Assembly (NCBI RefSeq): GCF_001514145.1
Contig: NZ_KQ948665.1
Span: 124,001 to 188,000, forward strand
DNA from: Streptomyces canus
GTDB lineage: Bacteria; Actinomycetota; Actinomycetes; Streptomycetales; Streptomycetaceae
Direction: 5' to 3'
DNA: 64,000 bases
Notes under the pieces: model-generated
Seen by the model: only the letters and a program-made list of their open reading frames with translations
Database searches by the model: none
Told to the model about the DNA's origin: nothing
Program-made: the position numbers and the translations under genes
Part shown: in pieces, positions 1 to 7,774 of the stretch
Position numbering within the stretch: the first letter of the stretch is position 1
How the letters are laid out: the number at the start of each line of letters is the position of its first letter

Positions 1-2119
1 ACACCTGCCCAGGCCGCGGTTCGGGATCCAGCGCCGCCCGTCCGTGCAGGGTGCGCAGGGAGTGCCGGGAGCCCAGGGCGGTGACCACAGCCGGTATCCG
101 GTCACCCGGCCCATCACCGGTTCGCTGGCCGCCCTCACCCCGTATCTCGCCGCCGCCGTCTGCACGCTGGGGATCCTCTACAACGTCCTCAACGGCCGCA
201 GCGTGGACCGCGTGGTGCTCCTCACCGGCGGCACTGTCGTGCTCGCCCTCGTGGTGCGCCAGGGCATCATGCTGCTCGACAACATCACCCTCACCCAGGA
301 ACTCGCGCAGAAGGAGAACCACTTCCGCTCCCTGGTGCAGGGCTCGAGCGACGTCATCATGATCGCCGCACCGAACGGCATCCTCAGGTACGTCTCCCCG
401 GCTGCCGCAGGGGTCTACGGCCGCTCCGCAGAGGAGCTCGTGGGCACGGAACTGGCCGGTCTCATCCACCCGGAGGATCTGGGCTGCGTGGTGCACGAGG
501 TGCGCCGTTTCCTCGCCGTCAGCCCTCTCGAAGAGCCCACCACCCGCATCGAGTGCCGCTTCCGGTCCGGCGACGGCGGCTGGCTCAACGTCGAGTCCAC
601 CGTCAACCGTCACCACGGCGGCCTCATCTTCAACAGCCGGGACGTGACCGAAAGAGTGCGCCTGCAGGCGCAGCTCCAGCACAACGCCGAGCACGACCCG
701 CTGACCGACCTGCCCAACCGCGCCCTGTTCACCCGGCGCGTCCAGCAGGCCCTGTCCGGCCGCCGTTCCTCCGACCGCGGCACGGCCGTCCTCTTCATCG
801 ACCTGGACGGCTTCAAGGCCGTCAACGACACGATCGGGCACCAGGCCGGGGACGAACTGCTCGTCCAGGCCGCCCGCAGACTCCAGGACGCGGTCCGCTA
901 CGGGGACACCGCCTCCCGGCTCGGCGGGGACGAGTTCGCCGCACTGATCGTCGGGGACGGCACCCGCGACCGCACCGCCCGCGAGGGTCACATCCTGGAG
1001 CTCGCCGACCGCCTCAGGGTCACGCTCTCGCAGCCCTACCTCATCGACGGCAACGATGTCCGGGTCGCCGCCTCCATCGGCGTCGCCTTCGCCGAACCCG
1101 GCCTCGGAGCGGGCGAGCTCCTGCGCAACGCGGACCTTGCGATGTACCGCGCCAAGGCGGGCGGCAAGGGCCGCGTCGAGCTCTATGCGCCCCAGATGCA
1201 GCAGGACGTCGTACGGAAGGCGGAGCTGGCCACGCGCCTGCGGGCCGCGCTGCACGACGGCGAGTTCGCCCTGCTGCACCAGCCCGTCGTCTGTCTGGAG
1301 GACGGCCGGATCACCTCGGTCTCCGCCCAGGCGCGCTGGCGTTCCTCCCAGGGGGTGCTGTTCACGCCGGCCGAGTTCCTGCGGGTGGCCGAGGACAGCG
1401 ACCGTACGCAGGAGCTGGGCCGCTGGATCCTGGAGGAGGCCGTCGAGCAGGCCGCCGAGCGGGCCGCGACCGGGCTCACCGTGCCCGTGGCGGTCCGGAT
1501 GAGCGCCCAGCGGCTGCTGGACCGCTCGCTGCCCCTGGGCTCGGTGGAGGCACTGCTGACCCGGCACGGGCTGCCGTCGGGCTCCCTGGTCATCGAGCTC
1601 TCCGACACCGATCCCCGGGTCTCCCTGGACGAGCTGGAGCGCCGGCTGACCGCGATCCGCCGCGTCGGCGTCCGGATCGCCCTGGACGGTTTCGGCAGCG
1701 GCTACGCGGCGATCACCGCACTGCGCAGACTCCCCGTGGACGTACTGAAGCTCGACCGCAGTCTGGTCGAGGGTGTCGTGGAGTCCGCCAGACTGCACAA
1801 GATCACCAGCGGTCTGCTGAGGATCGCCGGAGACCTCGGCCTCCAGTCCGTGGCCGACGGCGTGGACCTCCCGGAACAGGTCGTCGCCCTGCGGGCGATG
1901 GGCTGCACCCACGGGCAGGGCATGGCATTCTCCGGACCGATGGACGAGTACCGGCTCCGCAGGGCGCTGGCCTCGGGCCACTATCCGGTGCCGCACGGCC
2001 CCGCCGAACCCGCGTTCGCGGGGGGCGGCGCGGAGGTGTACACCAGTGGGGTGACGGCGGTCCTCGGAGGCGGCACGGCCCTCCGCTCACATAATGAGAC
2101 TCCCGTCCCACCCACTTGA
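1..2119 (+). CDS. Membrane PAS-GGDEF-EAL protein, 5' partial
   Basis: Signalling protein of cyclic-di-GMP metabolism. The frame is open to the left window edge, so the N-terminus is missing; the GTG at 44 need not be the start. Counting from 44: hydrophobic segments at about 28-48 and 55-78 (the last part of a membrane anchor), a PAS domain at about 90-205, a GGDEF domain with an intact RLGGDEF near 293-299, then an EAL-type domain at about 400-650. The GGDEF half keeps DLDGFKAVND and looks catalytic. The EAL half is degenerate: the EAL signature is SAQ (VSAQARW), the usual NxS asparagine is R (VRMSAQ), DDFG is DGFG and AEGVE is ADGVD. Inference: an active diguanylate cyclase with a non-hydrolytic EAL domain. 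From memory it corresponds to SCO5511, upstream of ilvB. Its stop is 33 bases before the ilvB leader peptide. Confidence 0.9.
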   Translation, partial: HLPRPRFGIQRRPSVQGAQGVPGAQGGDHSRYPVTRPITGSLAALTPYLAAAVCTLGILYNVLNGRSVDRVVLLTGGTVVLALVVRQGIMLLDNITLTQELAQKENHFRSLVQGSSDVIMIAAPNGILRYVSPAAAGVYGRSAEELVGTELAGLIHPEDLGCVVHEVRRFLAVSPLEEPTTRIECRFRSGDGGWLNVESTVNRHHGGLIFNSRDVTERVRLQAQLQHNAEHDPLTDLPNRALFTRRVQQALSGRRSSDRGTAVLFIDLDGFKAVNDTIGHQAGDELLVQAARRLQDAVRYGDTASRLGGDEFAALIVGDGTRDRTAREGHILELADRLRVTLSQPYLIDGNDVRVAASIGVAFAEPGLGAGELLRNADLAMYRAKAGGKGRVELYAPQMQQDVVRKAELATRLRAALHDGEFALLHQPVVCLEDGRITSVSAQARWRSSQGVLFTPAEFLRVAEDSDRTQELGRWILEEAVEQAAERAATGLTVPVAVRMSAQRLLDRSLPLGSVEALLTRHGLPSGSLVIELSDTDPRVSLDELERRLTAIRRVGVRIALDGFGSGYAAITALRRLPVDVLKLDRSLVEGVVESARLHKITSGLLRIAGDLGLQSVADGVDLPEQVVALRAMGCTHGQGMAFSGPMDEYRLRRALASGHYPVPHGPAEPAFAGGGAEVYTSGVTAVLGGGTALRSHNETPVPPT

Positions 2120-2152
2120 CACCACATGCGTGCCGGGGGGAGGGTCAGTGCC

Positions 2153-2194
2153 ATGCGCACCCGAATTCTCGTACTTGGAAAGCGCGTCGGCTGA
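2153..2194 (+). CDS. ilvB operon leader peptide (MRTRILVLGKRVG)
   Basis: A 13-codon ORF too short for routine gene calling. It follows a G-rich Shine-Dalgarno stretch (GGGGGAGG around 2135-2143) and contains Ile-Leu-Val-Leu in a row plus a later Val. These are the end products or relatives of the operon downstream, the classic pattern of a control peptide for translation-coupled attenuation. A terminator follows 42 bases after its stop. Ile is encoded by the rare ATT and Leu by CTC and CTT. Attenuator leaders of this kind are known before actinobacterial ilvB operons. Confidence 0.85.
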   Translation: MRTRILVLGKRVG

Positions 2195-2269
2195 CGCTGA
2201 GCCCTCGATCGCTCAGCGACCCCACCCGGCGCGCTCCCCTCGCTTGCCTTACGGCACGAGGGGTTTTTT
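2195..2269 (+). promoter_or_regulatory. ilvB attenuator (pause hairpin plus terminator)
   Basis: Downstream of the leader peptide lie a hairpin CGCTGAG (2195-2201) with CTCAGCG (2212-2218), then an intrinsic terminator. The terminator pairs CCCCTCG (2236-2242) with CGAGGGG (2257-2263), with an inner TGCC/GGCA helix, and ends in six T residues (2264-2269). An alternative helix pairs GCGCGTCGG inside the last leader codons (2182-2190) with CCGGCGCGC (2226-2234), directly before the terminator arm. Ribosome position on the peptide could therefore influence folding. Read-through gives ilvB transcription. Confidence 0.8.
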
Positions 2270-2332
2270 GTTGCACAAGCACCAGTCGAACACCGCGCAA
2301 ACTTCGCAAAAACCCTCAGCATCGAGAAGAGA

Positions 2333-4183
2333 ATGACGATGACCGAGCAGGCCACCGGGGCCCATCCGCAGCCGCGGCCCCGATCCGGAGGACAGCAGTC
2401 CGCCCCCGAGCACGTCACGGGCGCGCAGTCCCTCATCCGCTCTCTCGAGGAGGTCGGCGCCGAGACGGTATTCGGCATTCCCGGCGGTGCCATCCTTCCG
2501 GCGTACGACCCGCTGATGGACTCCACCCGGGTGCGCCACGTCCTGGTCCGTCACGAGCAGGGCGCGGGCCACGCGGCCACCGGTTACGCGCAGGCCACCG
2601 GCAAGGTCGGCGTCTGCATGGCGACCTCGGGCCCCGGTGCCACCAACCTGGTCACCCCGATCGCGGACGCCCACATGGACTCGGTGCCGCTCGTGGCGAT
2701 CACCGGGCAGGTGGCCTCCAAGGCGATCGGCACGGACGCCTTCCAGGAGGCGGACATCGTCGGCATCACCATGCCGATCACCAAGCACAACTTCCTCGTC
2801 ACCAAGGCCGAGGACATCCCGCGGGTCATCGCGCAGGCCTTCCACATCGCCTCCACCGGCCGCCCAGGCCCGGTCCTGGTCGACATCGCCAAGGACGCCC
2901 TCCAGGCGAAGACGACGTTCTCGTGGCCGCCCGTCATGGACCTGCCCGGCTACCGCCCGGTGACCAAGCCGCACGCCAAGCAGATCCGCGAAGGCGCCAA
3001 GCTGATCACCCAGGCCAAGCGGCCCGTCCTCTACGTCGGCGGCGGTGTCATCAAGGCCGGCGCCACCGCCGAGCTGAAGGTCCTCGCAGAACTCACCGGA
3101 GCCCCCGTCACCACCACCCTGATGGGGCTCGGCGCATTCCCCGACAGCCACCCGCTGCACGTGGGAATGCCGGGCATGCACGGGTCGGTCACCGCCGTCA
3201 CCGCGCTGCAGAAGGCCGACCTGATCGTCGCCCTCGGCACCCGATTCGACGACCGCGTCACCGGCAAGCTGGACAGCTTCGCCCCGCACGCCAAGATCGT
3301 CCACGCCGACATCGACCCGGCCGAGATCGGCAAGAACCGTGCCGCCGACGTGCCGATCGTCGGGGACGCCCGCGAGGTCATCGCCGACCTGGTGCAGGCC
3401 GTCCAGAAGGAGCACAGCGAGGGCCACCAGGGCGACTACAGCGCCTGGTGGAAGGACCTGTCCCGCTGGCGCGAGAACTACCCGCTCGGCTACGACCTGC
3501 CCGCCGACGGCTCGCTCTCCCCTCAGCAGGTGATCGAGCGGGTCGGACAGCTCGCCCCCGAGGGCACGATCTTCGCGGCGGGCGTCGGCCAGCACCAGAT
3601 GTGGTCCGCGCACTTCATCCAGTACGAGAAGCCCGCCACCTGGCTGAACTCCGGCGGCGCCGGAACCATGGGCTACGCGGTCCCGGCCGCGATGGGCGCC
3701 AAGGCCGGAATGCCGGGCAACACGGTCTGGGCGATCGACGGCGACGGCTGTTTCCAGATGACCAACCAGGAACTGACCACCTGCGCCCTGAACAACATCC
3801 CGATCAAGGTCGCCATCATCAACAACGGCGCCCTCGGGATGGTCCGCCAGTGGCAGACCCTCTTCTACAACCAGCGGTACTCCAACACGGTGCTGCACAG
3901 CGGTCCCGAGGACGTCAACCCGGACGCCAAGGGCACACGCGTGCCGGACTTCGTGAAGCTGTCCGAGGCGATGGGCTGCGTGGGCCTGCGCTGTGAGCGC
4001 CCGGAGGACCTGGACAAGGTCATCGAAGAGGCGAACTCCATCAACGACCGTCCCGTCGTCGTCGACTTCATCGTCCACGAGGACGCGATGGTGTGGCCGA
4101 TGGTCGCCGCCGGCACCTCGAACGACACGATCCTGGCCGCCCGGGACGTCCGCCCCGACTTCGGCGACAACGAAGACGACTGA
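2333..4183 (+). CDS. ilvB: Acetolactate synthase large subunit
   Basis: Catalytic subunit of acetohydroxyacid synthase (ThDP, FAD, Mg2+). It condenses two pyruvates, or pyruvate with 2-oxobutyrate, at the first common step of valine, leucine and isoleucine synthesis in the cytoplasm. The 616 residues are the usual length. The N-terminal ThDP-binding domain has the catalytic glutamate in HEQGAGHAA near residue 75; a central FAD/regulatory domain follows; the C-terminal ThDP motif GDGCFQMTNQEL begins near 469. The start is ATG 2333, with a second in-frame ATG two codons later; the ribosome site (GAGAAGAGA) is weak. It is the first structural gene behind the attenuator, 21 bases upstream of ilvN. 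Confidence 0.97.
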   Translation: MTMTEQATGAHPQPRPRSGGQQSAPEHVTGAQSLIRSLEEVGAETVFGIPGGAILPAYDPLMDSTRVRHVLVRHEQGAGHAATGYAQATGKVGVCMATSGPGATNLVTPIADAHMDSVPLVAITGQVASKAIGTDAFQEADIVGITMPITKHNFLVTKAEDIPRVIAQAFHIASTGRPGPVLVDIAKDALQAKTTFSWPPVMDLPGYRPVTKPHAKQIREGAKLITQAKRPVLYVGGGVIKAGATAELKVLAELTGAPVTTTLMGLGAFPDSHPLHVGMPGMHGSVTAVTALQKADLIVALGTRFDDRVTGKLDSFAPHAKIVHADIDPAEIGKNRAADVPIVGDAREVIADLVQAVQKEHSEGHQGDYSAWWKDLSRWRENYPLGYDLPADGSLSPQQVIERVGQLAPEGTIFAAGVGQHQMWSAHFIQYEKPATWLNSGGAGTMGYAVPAAMGAKAGMPGNTVWAIDGDGCFQMTNQELTTCALNNIPIKVAIINNGALGMVRQWQTLFYNQRYSNTVLHSGPEDVNPDAKGTRVPDFVKLSEAMGCVGLRCERPEDLDKVIEEANSINDRPVVVDFIVHEDAMVWPMVAAGTSNDTILAARDVRPDFGDNEDD

Positions 4184-4204
4184 GCGAGAGAGACGTAAAA
4201 GATC

Positions 4205-4732
4205 ATGTCCAAGCACACGCTCTCCGTCCTGGTGGAGAACACCCCCGGCATCCTCGCCCGGATCGCCGCCCTGTTCTCCCGCCGCGGCTTCAACATCGAC
4301 TCGCTCGCGGTCGGTGTCACCGAGCACCCCGAGATCTCCCGGATCACCATCGTGGTCAACGTGATCGAGGAACTGCCGCTGGAGCAGGTGACCAAGCAGC
4401 TCAACAAGCTCGTCAACGTGCTGAAGATCGTCGAGCTGGAACCCGGTTCCGCCGTTCAGCGGGAACTCGTTCTGGTGAAGGTGCGCGCCGACAACGAGAC
4501 GCGCTCCCAGATCGTCGAGATCGTCCAGCTGTTCCGCGCCAAGACCGTCGACGTCTCCCCGGAGGCCGTCACGATCGAGGCCACCGGCAGCGGCGAGAAG
4601 CTGTCCGCGATGCTGAAGATGCTGGAGCCCTTCGGCATCAAGGAGCTGGTCCAGTCGGGCACCATCGCGATCGGCCGCGGTGCCCGTTCGATCACGGACC
4701 GCTCGCTGCGCGCGCTCGACCGCAGCGCGTAG
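4205..4732 (+). CDS. ilvN: Acetolactate synthase small (regulatory) subunit
   Basis: Regulatory subunit of acetohydroxyacid synthase, also named ilvH. It stimulates IlvB and confers valine feedback inhibition. The protein is 175 residues, with an N-terminal ACT domain at about 4-75 (HTLSVLVENTPGILARIAAL, then GFNIDSLAVG) and the C-terminal ALS small-subunit domain at about 85-165 with RELVLVKV. The ATG follows 'gagagacgtaaaagatc', a moderate ribosome site. It is cotranscribed with ilvB (21-base gap) and ilvC follows after 111 bases. Confidence 0.96.
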   Translation: MSKHTLSVLVENTPGILARIAALFSRRGFNIDSLAVGVTEHPEISRITIVVNVIEELPLEQVTKQLNKLVNVLKIVELEPGSAVQRELVLVKVRADNETRSQIVEIVQLFRAKTVDVSPEAVTIEATGSGEKLSAMLKMLEPFGIKELVQSGTIAIGRGARSITDRSLRALDRSA

Positions 4733-4843
4733 GGCCGGGTACGGGCGGCTCCGGCCGCCCGTATACCGAGACCCGGAAACTTCATCTCAGCCCGCCGTCA
4801 TACGGTGGGACGCAACACCTGCAGACCAAGGAGAGAACCCAAA

Positions 4844-5842
4844 GTGGCCGAGCTGTTCTACGACGCCGACGCCGACCTGTCCATCATCCAGGGCCGCAAG
4901 GTCGCGGTCATCGGTTACGGCAGCCAGGGCCACGCCCACGCGCTGTCGCTCCGTGACTCGGGTGTCGACGTGCGTGTCGGTCTGCACGAGGGCTCCAAGT
5001 CCAAGGCCAAGGCCGAGGAGCAGGGCCTGCGCGTGGTGACGCCGTCCGAGGCCGCCGCCGAGGCCGACGTCATCATGATCCTCGTCCCGGACCCGATCCA
5101 GGCCCAGGTCTACGAGGAGTCCATCAAGGACAACCTGAACGACGGCGACGCGCTGTTCTTCGGCCACGGCCTGAACATCCGCTTCGACTTCATCAAGCCC
5201 CCGGCGGGCGTCGACGTCTGCATGGTCGCCCCCAAGGGCCCGGGCCACCTCGTCCGCCGCCAGTACGAGGAGGGCCGCGGCGTTCCGTGTATCGCGGCCG
5301 TCGAGCAGGACGCGACCGGCAACGCCTTCGCGCTCGCGCTGTCGTACGCCAAGGCCATCGGCGGTACCCGCGCCGGCGTCATCAAGACGACCTTCACCGA
5401 GGAGACCGAGACCGACCTGTTCGGTGAGCAGGCCGTTCTCTGCGGTGGTACGGCCGCGCTGGTCAAGGCCGGTTTCGAGACGCTGACCGAGGCCGGCTAC
5501 CAGCCGGAGATCGCGTACTTCGAGTGCCTGCACGAGCTGAAGCTCATCGTCGACCTCATGTACGAGGGCGGCCTGGAGAAGATGCGCTGGTCGATCTCCG
5601 AGACCGCCGAGTGGGGCGACTACGTCACCGGCCCGCGGATCATCACGGACGCCACCAAGGCCGAGATGAAGAAGGTCCTCGCCGAGATCCAGGACGGCAC
5701 CTTCGCCCGTGAGTGGATGGCCGAGTACCACGGCGGTCTGAAGAAGTACAACGAGTACAAGACCGCGGACTCCGAGCACCTGCTGGAGACCACCGGCAAG
5801 CAGCTGCGCAAGCTGATGAGCTGGGTCGACGAGGAGGCGTAA
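4844..5842 (+). CDS. ilvC: Ketol-acid reductoisomerase (class I)
   Basis: NADPH- and Mg2+-dependent reductoisomerase converting acetolactate or acetohydroxybutyrate to the dihydroxy acid, the second common step. The start is GTG 4844 (MAELFYDADADL) because AAGGAG lies about 10 bases upstream at 4829-4834; the frame is open further upstream but without family similarity. At 332 residues it is a class I enzyme. The Rossmann motif GYGSQGHAHA is near residue 25, and the metal-binding acidic cluster is in EETETDLFGEQ and the later FECLHELK segment. It is the third gene of the ilvBNC unit. Confidence 0.97.
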   Translation: MAELFYDADADLSIIQGRKVAVIGYGSQGHAHALSLRDSGVDVRVGLHEGSKSKAKAEEQGLRVVTPSEAAAEADVIMILVPDPIQAQVYEESIKDNLNDGDALFFGHGLNIRFDFIKPPAGVDVCMVAPKGPGHLVRRQYEEGRGVPCIAAVEQDATGNAFALALSYAKAIGGTRAGVIKTTFTEETETDLFGEQAVLCGGTAALVKAGFETLTEAGYQPEIAYFECLHELKLIVDLMYEGGLEKMRWSISETAEWGDYVTGPRIITDATKAEMKKVLAEIQDGTFAREWMAEYHGGLKKYNEYKTADSEHLLETTGKQLRKLMSWVDEEA

Positions 5843-5885
5843 GCGGAACGCTCCGCGACGGTGCCGCCGGCTCGGGGCGCCGTCG

Positions 5886-5931
5886 CGGGGCTCTGCCCCG
5901 GGCCCCGCTCCTCAAACGCCGGAGGGGCTGG
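5886..5931 (+). repeat. Dispersed Streptomyces intergenic repeat
   Basis: A G+C-rich palindromic segment after ilvC: a CGGGGC-TCT-GCCCCG hairpin followed by TCCTCAAACGCCGGAGGGGCTG at 5909-5930. The same 22 bases occur in reverse complement at 31282-31303. I recognise this element from many Streptomyces intergenic regions. It may act as a terminator or RNA stabiliser for ilvC. The rest of the 275-base gap before serA holds no gene; an AT-richer patch (ccgtatacatacgcg, about 6005-6020) may contain the serA promoter. Confidence 0.7.
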
Positions 5932-6117
5932 ATTCTGTCGATCGGCACGTCCGGGTGATCCTTCCACAGCGGCGCGGGATGTCCCTCTCCGCGCCACTAC
6001 ACTGCCGTATACATACGCGTCAGGCCCACAACGTCGTGCGTCTTCCACGCGGCAAGCATCCCTCCACCGCCTGCGGCCGTCGGGACGGCCGTCCGCAATG
6101 GACTTGTGAGGACTCAC

Positions 6118-7707
6118 GTGAGCTCGAAACCCGTCGTACTCATCGCTGAAGAGCTGTCGCCCGCGACTGTGGACGCGCTTGGCCCCGACTTCGAGATCCG
6201 GCACTGCAACGGAGCGGACCGCGCCGAACTGCTCCCGGCCATCGCCGAGGTCGACGCGATCCTGATCCGCTCCGCCACCAAGGTGGACGCCGAAGCGATC
6301 GCCGCCGCGCACAAGCTGAAGGTCGTCGCACGAGCCGGCGTCGGCCTGGACAACGTCGACGTCTCCGCCGCCACCAAGGCCGGCGTGATGGTCGTCAACG
6401 CCCCCACCTCGAACATCGTGACCGCCGCCGAACTGGCCTGCGGTCTCCTCGTCGCCACCGCCCGCCACATTCCGCAGGCCAACGCCGCGCTGAAGAACGG
6501 CGAGTGGAAGCGCAGCAAGTACACGGGCGTGGAGCTCGCCGAGAAGACCCTCGGTGTCGTGGGTCTGGGCCGGATCGGTGCGCTGGTCGCCCAGCGCATG
6601 TCCGGCTTCGGCATGAAGGTCGTCGCTTACGACCCCTACATCCAGCCCGCCCGCGCCGCCCAGATGGGCGTCAAGGTGCTGTCCCTGGACGAGCTGCTCG
6701 AGGTCTCCGACTTCATCACCGTCCACCTGCCCAAGACCCCCGAGACCGTCGGCCTCATCGGCGACGAGGCGCTGCGCAAGGTCAAGCCGAGCGTGCGGAT
6801 CGTCAACGCCGCGCGCGGCGGGATCGTCGACGAGGAGGCGCTGTACTCCGCCCTCAAGGAGGGCCGGGTCGCCGGTGCCGGTCTCGACGTGTACGCGAAG
6901 GAGCCCTGCACGGACTCGCCGCTCTTCGAGTTCGACCAGGTCGTCGCCACCCCGCACCTCGGTGCCTCCACCGACGAGGCCCAGGAGAAGGCCGGTATCG
7001 CCGTCGCCCGCTCGGTGCGCCTCGCCCTCGCCGGTGAGCTCGTGCCCGACGCGGTGAACGTCCAGGGCGGTGTCATCGCCGAGGACGTCAAGCCGGGCCT
7101 GCCCCTCGCCGAGCGCCTCGGCCGCATCTTCACCGCGCTCGCCGGTGAGGTCGCGGTCCGCCTCGACGTCGAGGTCTACGGCGAGATCACCCAGCACGAC
7201 GTGAAGGTGCTGGAGCTGTCCGCCCTCAAGGGTGTCTTCGAGGACGTCGTCGCCGAGACGGTGTCGTACGTCAACGCCCCGCTGTTCGCCCAGGAGCGCG
7301 GCGTCGAGGTGCGGTTGACGACCAGCTCGGAGTCGGCCGACCACCGCAACGTCGTCACCGTGCGCGGCACGCTCGGCAGCGGCGAGGAGGTGTCGGTCTC
7401 CGGCACGCTGGCTGGTCCCAAGCACCTCCAGAAGATCGTCGCGGTCGGTGAGTACGACGTCGACCTGGCCCTCGCCGACCACATGGTCGTCCTCAAGTAC
7501 GAGGACCGTCCCGGCGTCGTCGGCACGGTCGGCCGTATCTTCGGCGAGGCCGGCATCAACATCGCCGGTATGCAGGTGTCGCGGGCGATCGCCGGTGGCG
7601 AGGCGCTCGCCGTCCTCACCGTCGACGACACGGTGCCCGCGGGTGTGCTGACCGAGGTGGCCGAGGAGATCGGGGCGACGTCGGCCCGTGCGGTGAACCT
7701 GGTCTGA
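6118..7707 (+). CDS. serA: D-3-phosphoglycerate dehydrogenase
   Basis: First committed step of serine synthesis: NAD+-dependent oxidation of 3-phosphoglycerate. GTG 6118 (MSSKPVVLIAEEL) is chosen over GTG 6106 because the latter overlaps the ribosome site GTGAGGA just upstream. The 529 residues fit the long type I enzymes of actinobacteria: substrate domain, Rossmann domain with GVVGLGRIG near 144-152, catalytic region with NAARGGIVDE and TPHLGAST, an intervening domain at about 320-450, and a C-terminal ACT domain (EDRPGVVGTVGRIF), the usual site of serine feedback. It sits 275 bases after ilvC and ends in an 18-bp terminator. Confidence 0.97.
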   Translation: MSSKPVVLIAEELSPATVDALGPDFEIRHCNGADRAELLPAIAEVDAILIRSATKVDAEAIAAAHKLKVVARAGVGLDNVDVSAATKAGVMVVNAPTSNIVTAAELACGLLVATARHIPQANAALKNGEWKRSKYTGVELAEKTLGVVGLGRIGALVAQRMSGFGMKVVAYDPYIQPARAAQMGVKVLSLDELLEVSDFITVHLPKTPETVGLIGDEALRKVKPSVRIVNAARGGIVDEEALYSALKEGRVAGAGLDVYAKEPCTDSPLFEFDQVVATPHLGASTDEAQEKAGIAVARSVRLALAGELVPDAVNVQGGVIAEDVKPGLPLAERLGRIFTALAGEVAVRLDVEVYGEITQHDVKVLELSALKGVFEDVVAETVSYVNAPLFAQERGVEVRLTTSSESADHRNVVTVRGTLGSGEEVSVSGTLAGPKHLQKIVAVGEYDVDLALADHMVVLKYEDRPGVVGTVGRIFGEAGINIAGMQVSRAIAGGEALAVLTVDDTVPAGVLTEVAEEIGATSARAVNLV

Positions 7708-7720
7708 CGCTTGACGACAG

Positions 7721-7766
7721 GAGGCTGGGCGGACCGGGAACTCCCGGTCCGCCCAGCCTCTTTCTC
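7721..7766. terminator. Bidirectional terminator between serA and MFS gene
   Basis: A perfect 18-bp stem (7721-7738 with 7743-7760) and an AACT loop, followed by TTTCT. It lies between the convergent ends of serA and the exporter gene, so it can serve both. Confidence 0.9.
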
Positions 7767-7774
7767 GTGCGAGC

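Noticed and set aside
2116..2121. TTGACA overlapping the stop of the GGDEF gene as -35 of the ilvB leader promoter
   Set aside because: No acceptable -10 hexamer lies 16-18 bases downstream (the region is G-rich), so the hexamer alone is not enough.
5843..6117. Small plus-strand frames between ilvC and serA
   Set aside because: They overlap a known dispersed repeat and lack codon bias and ribosome sites.
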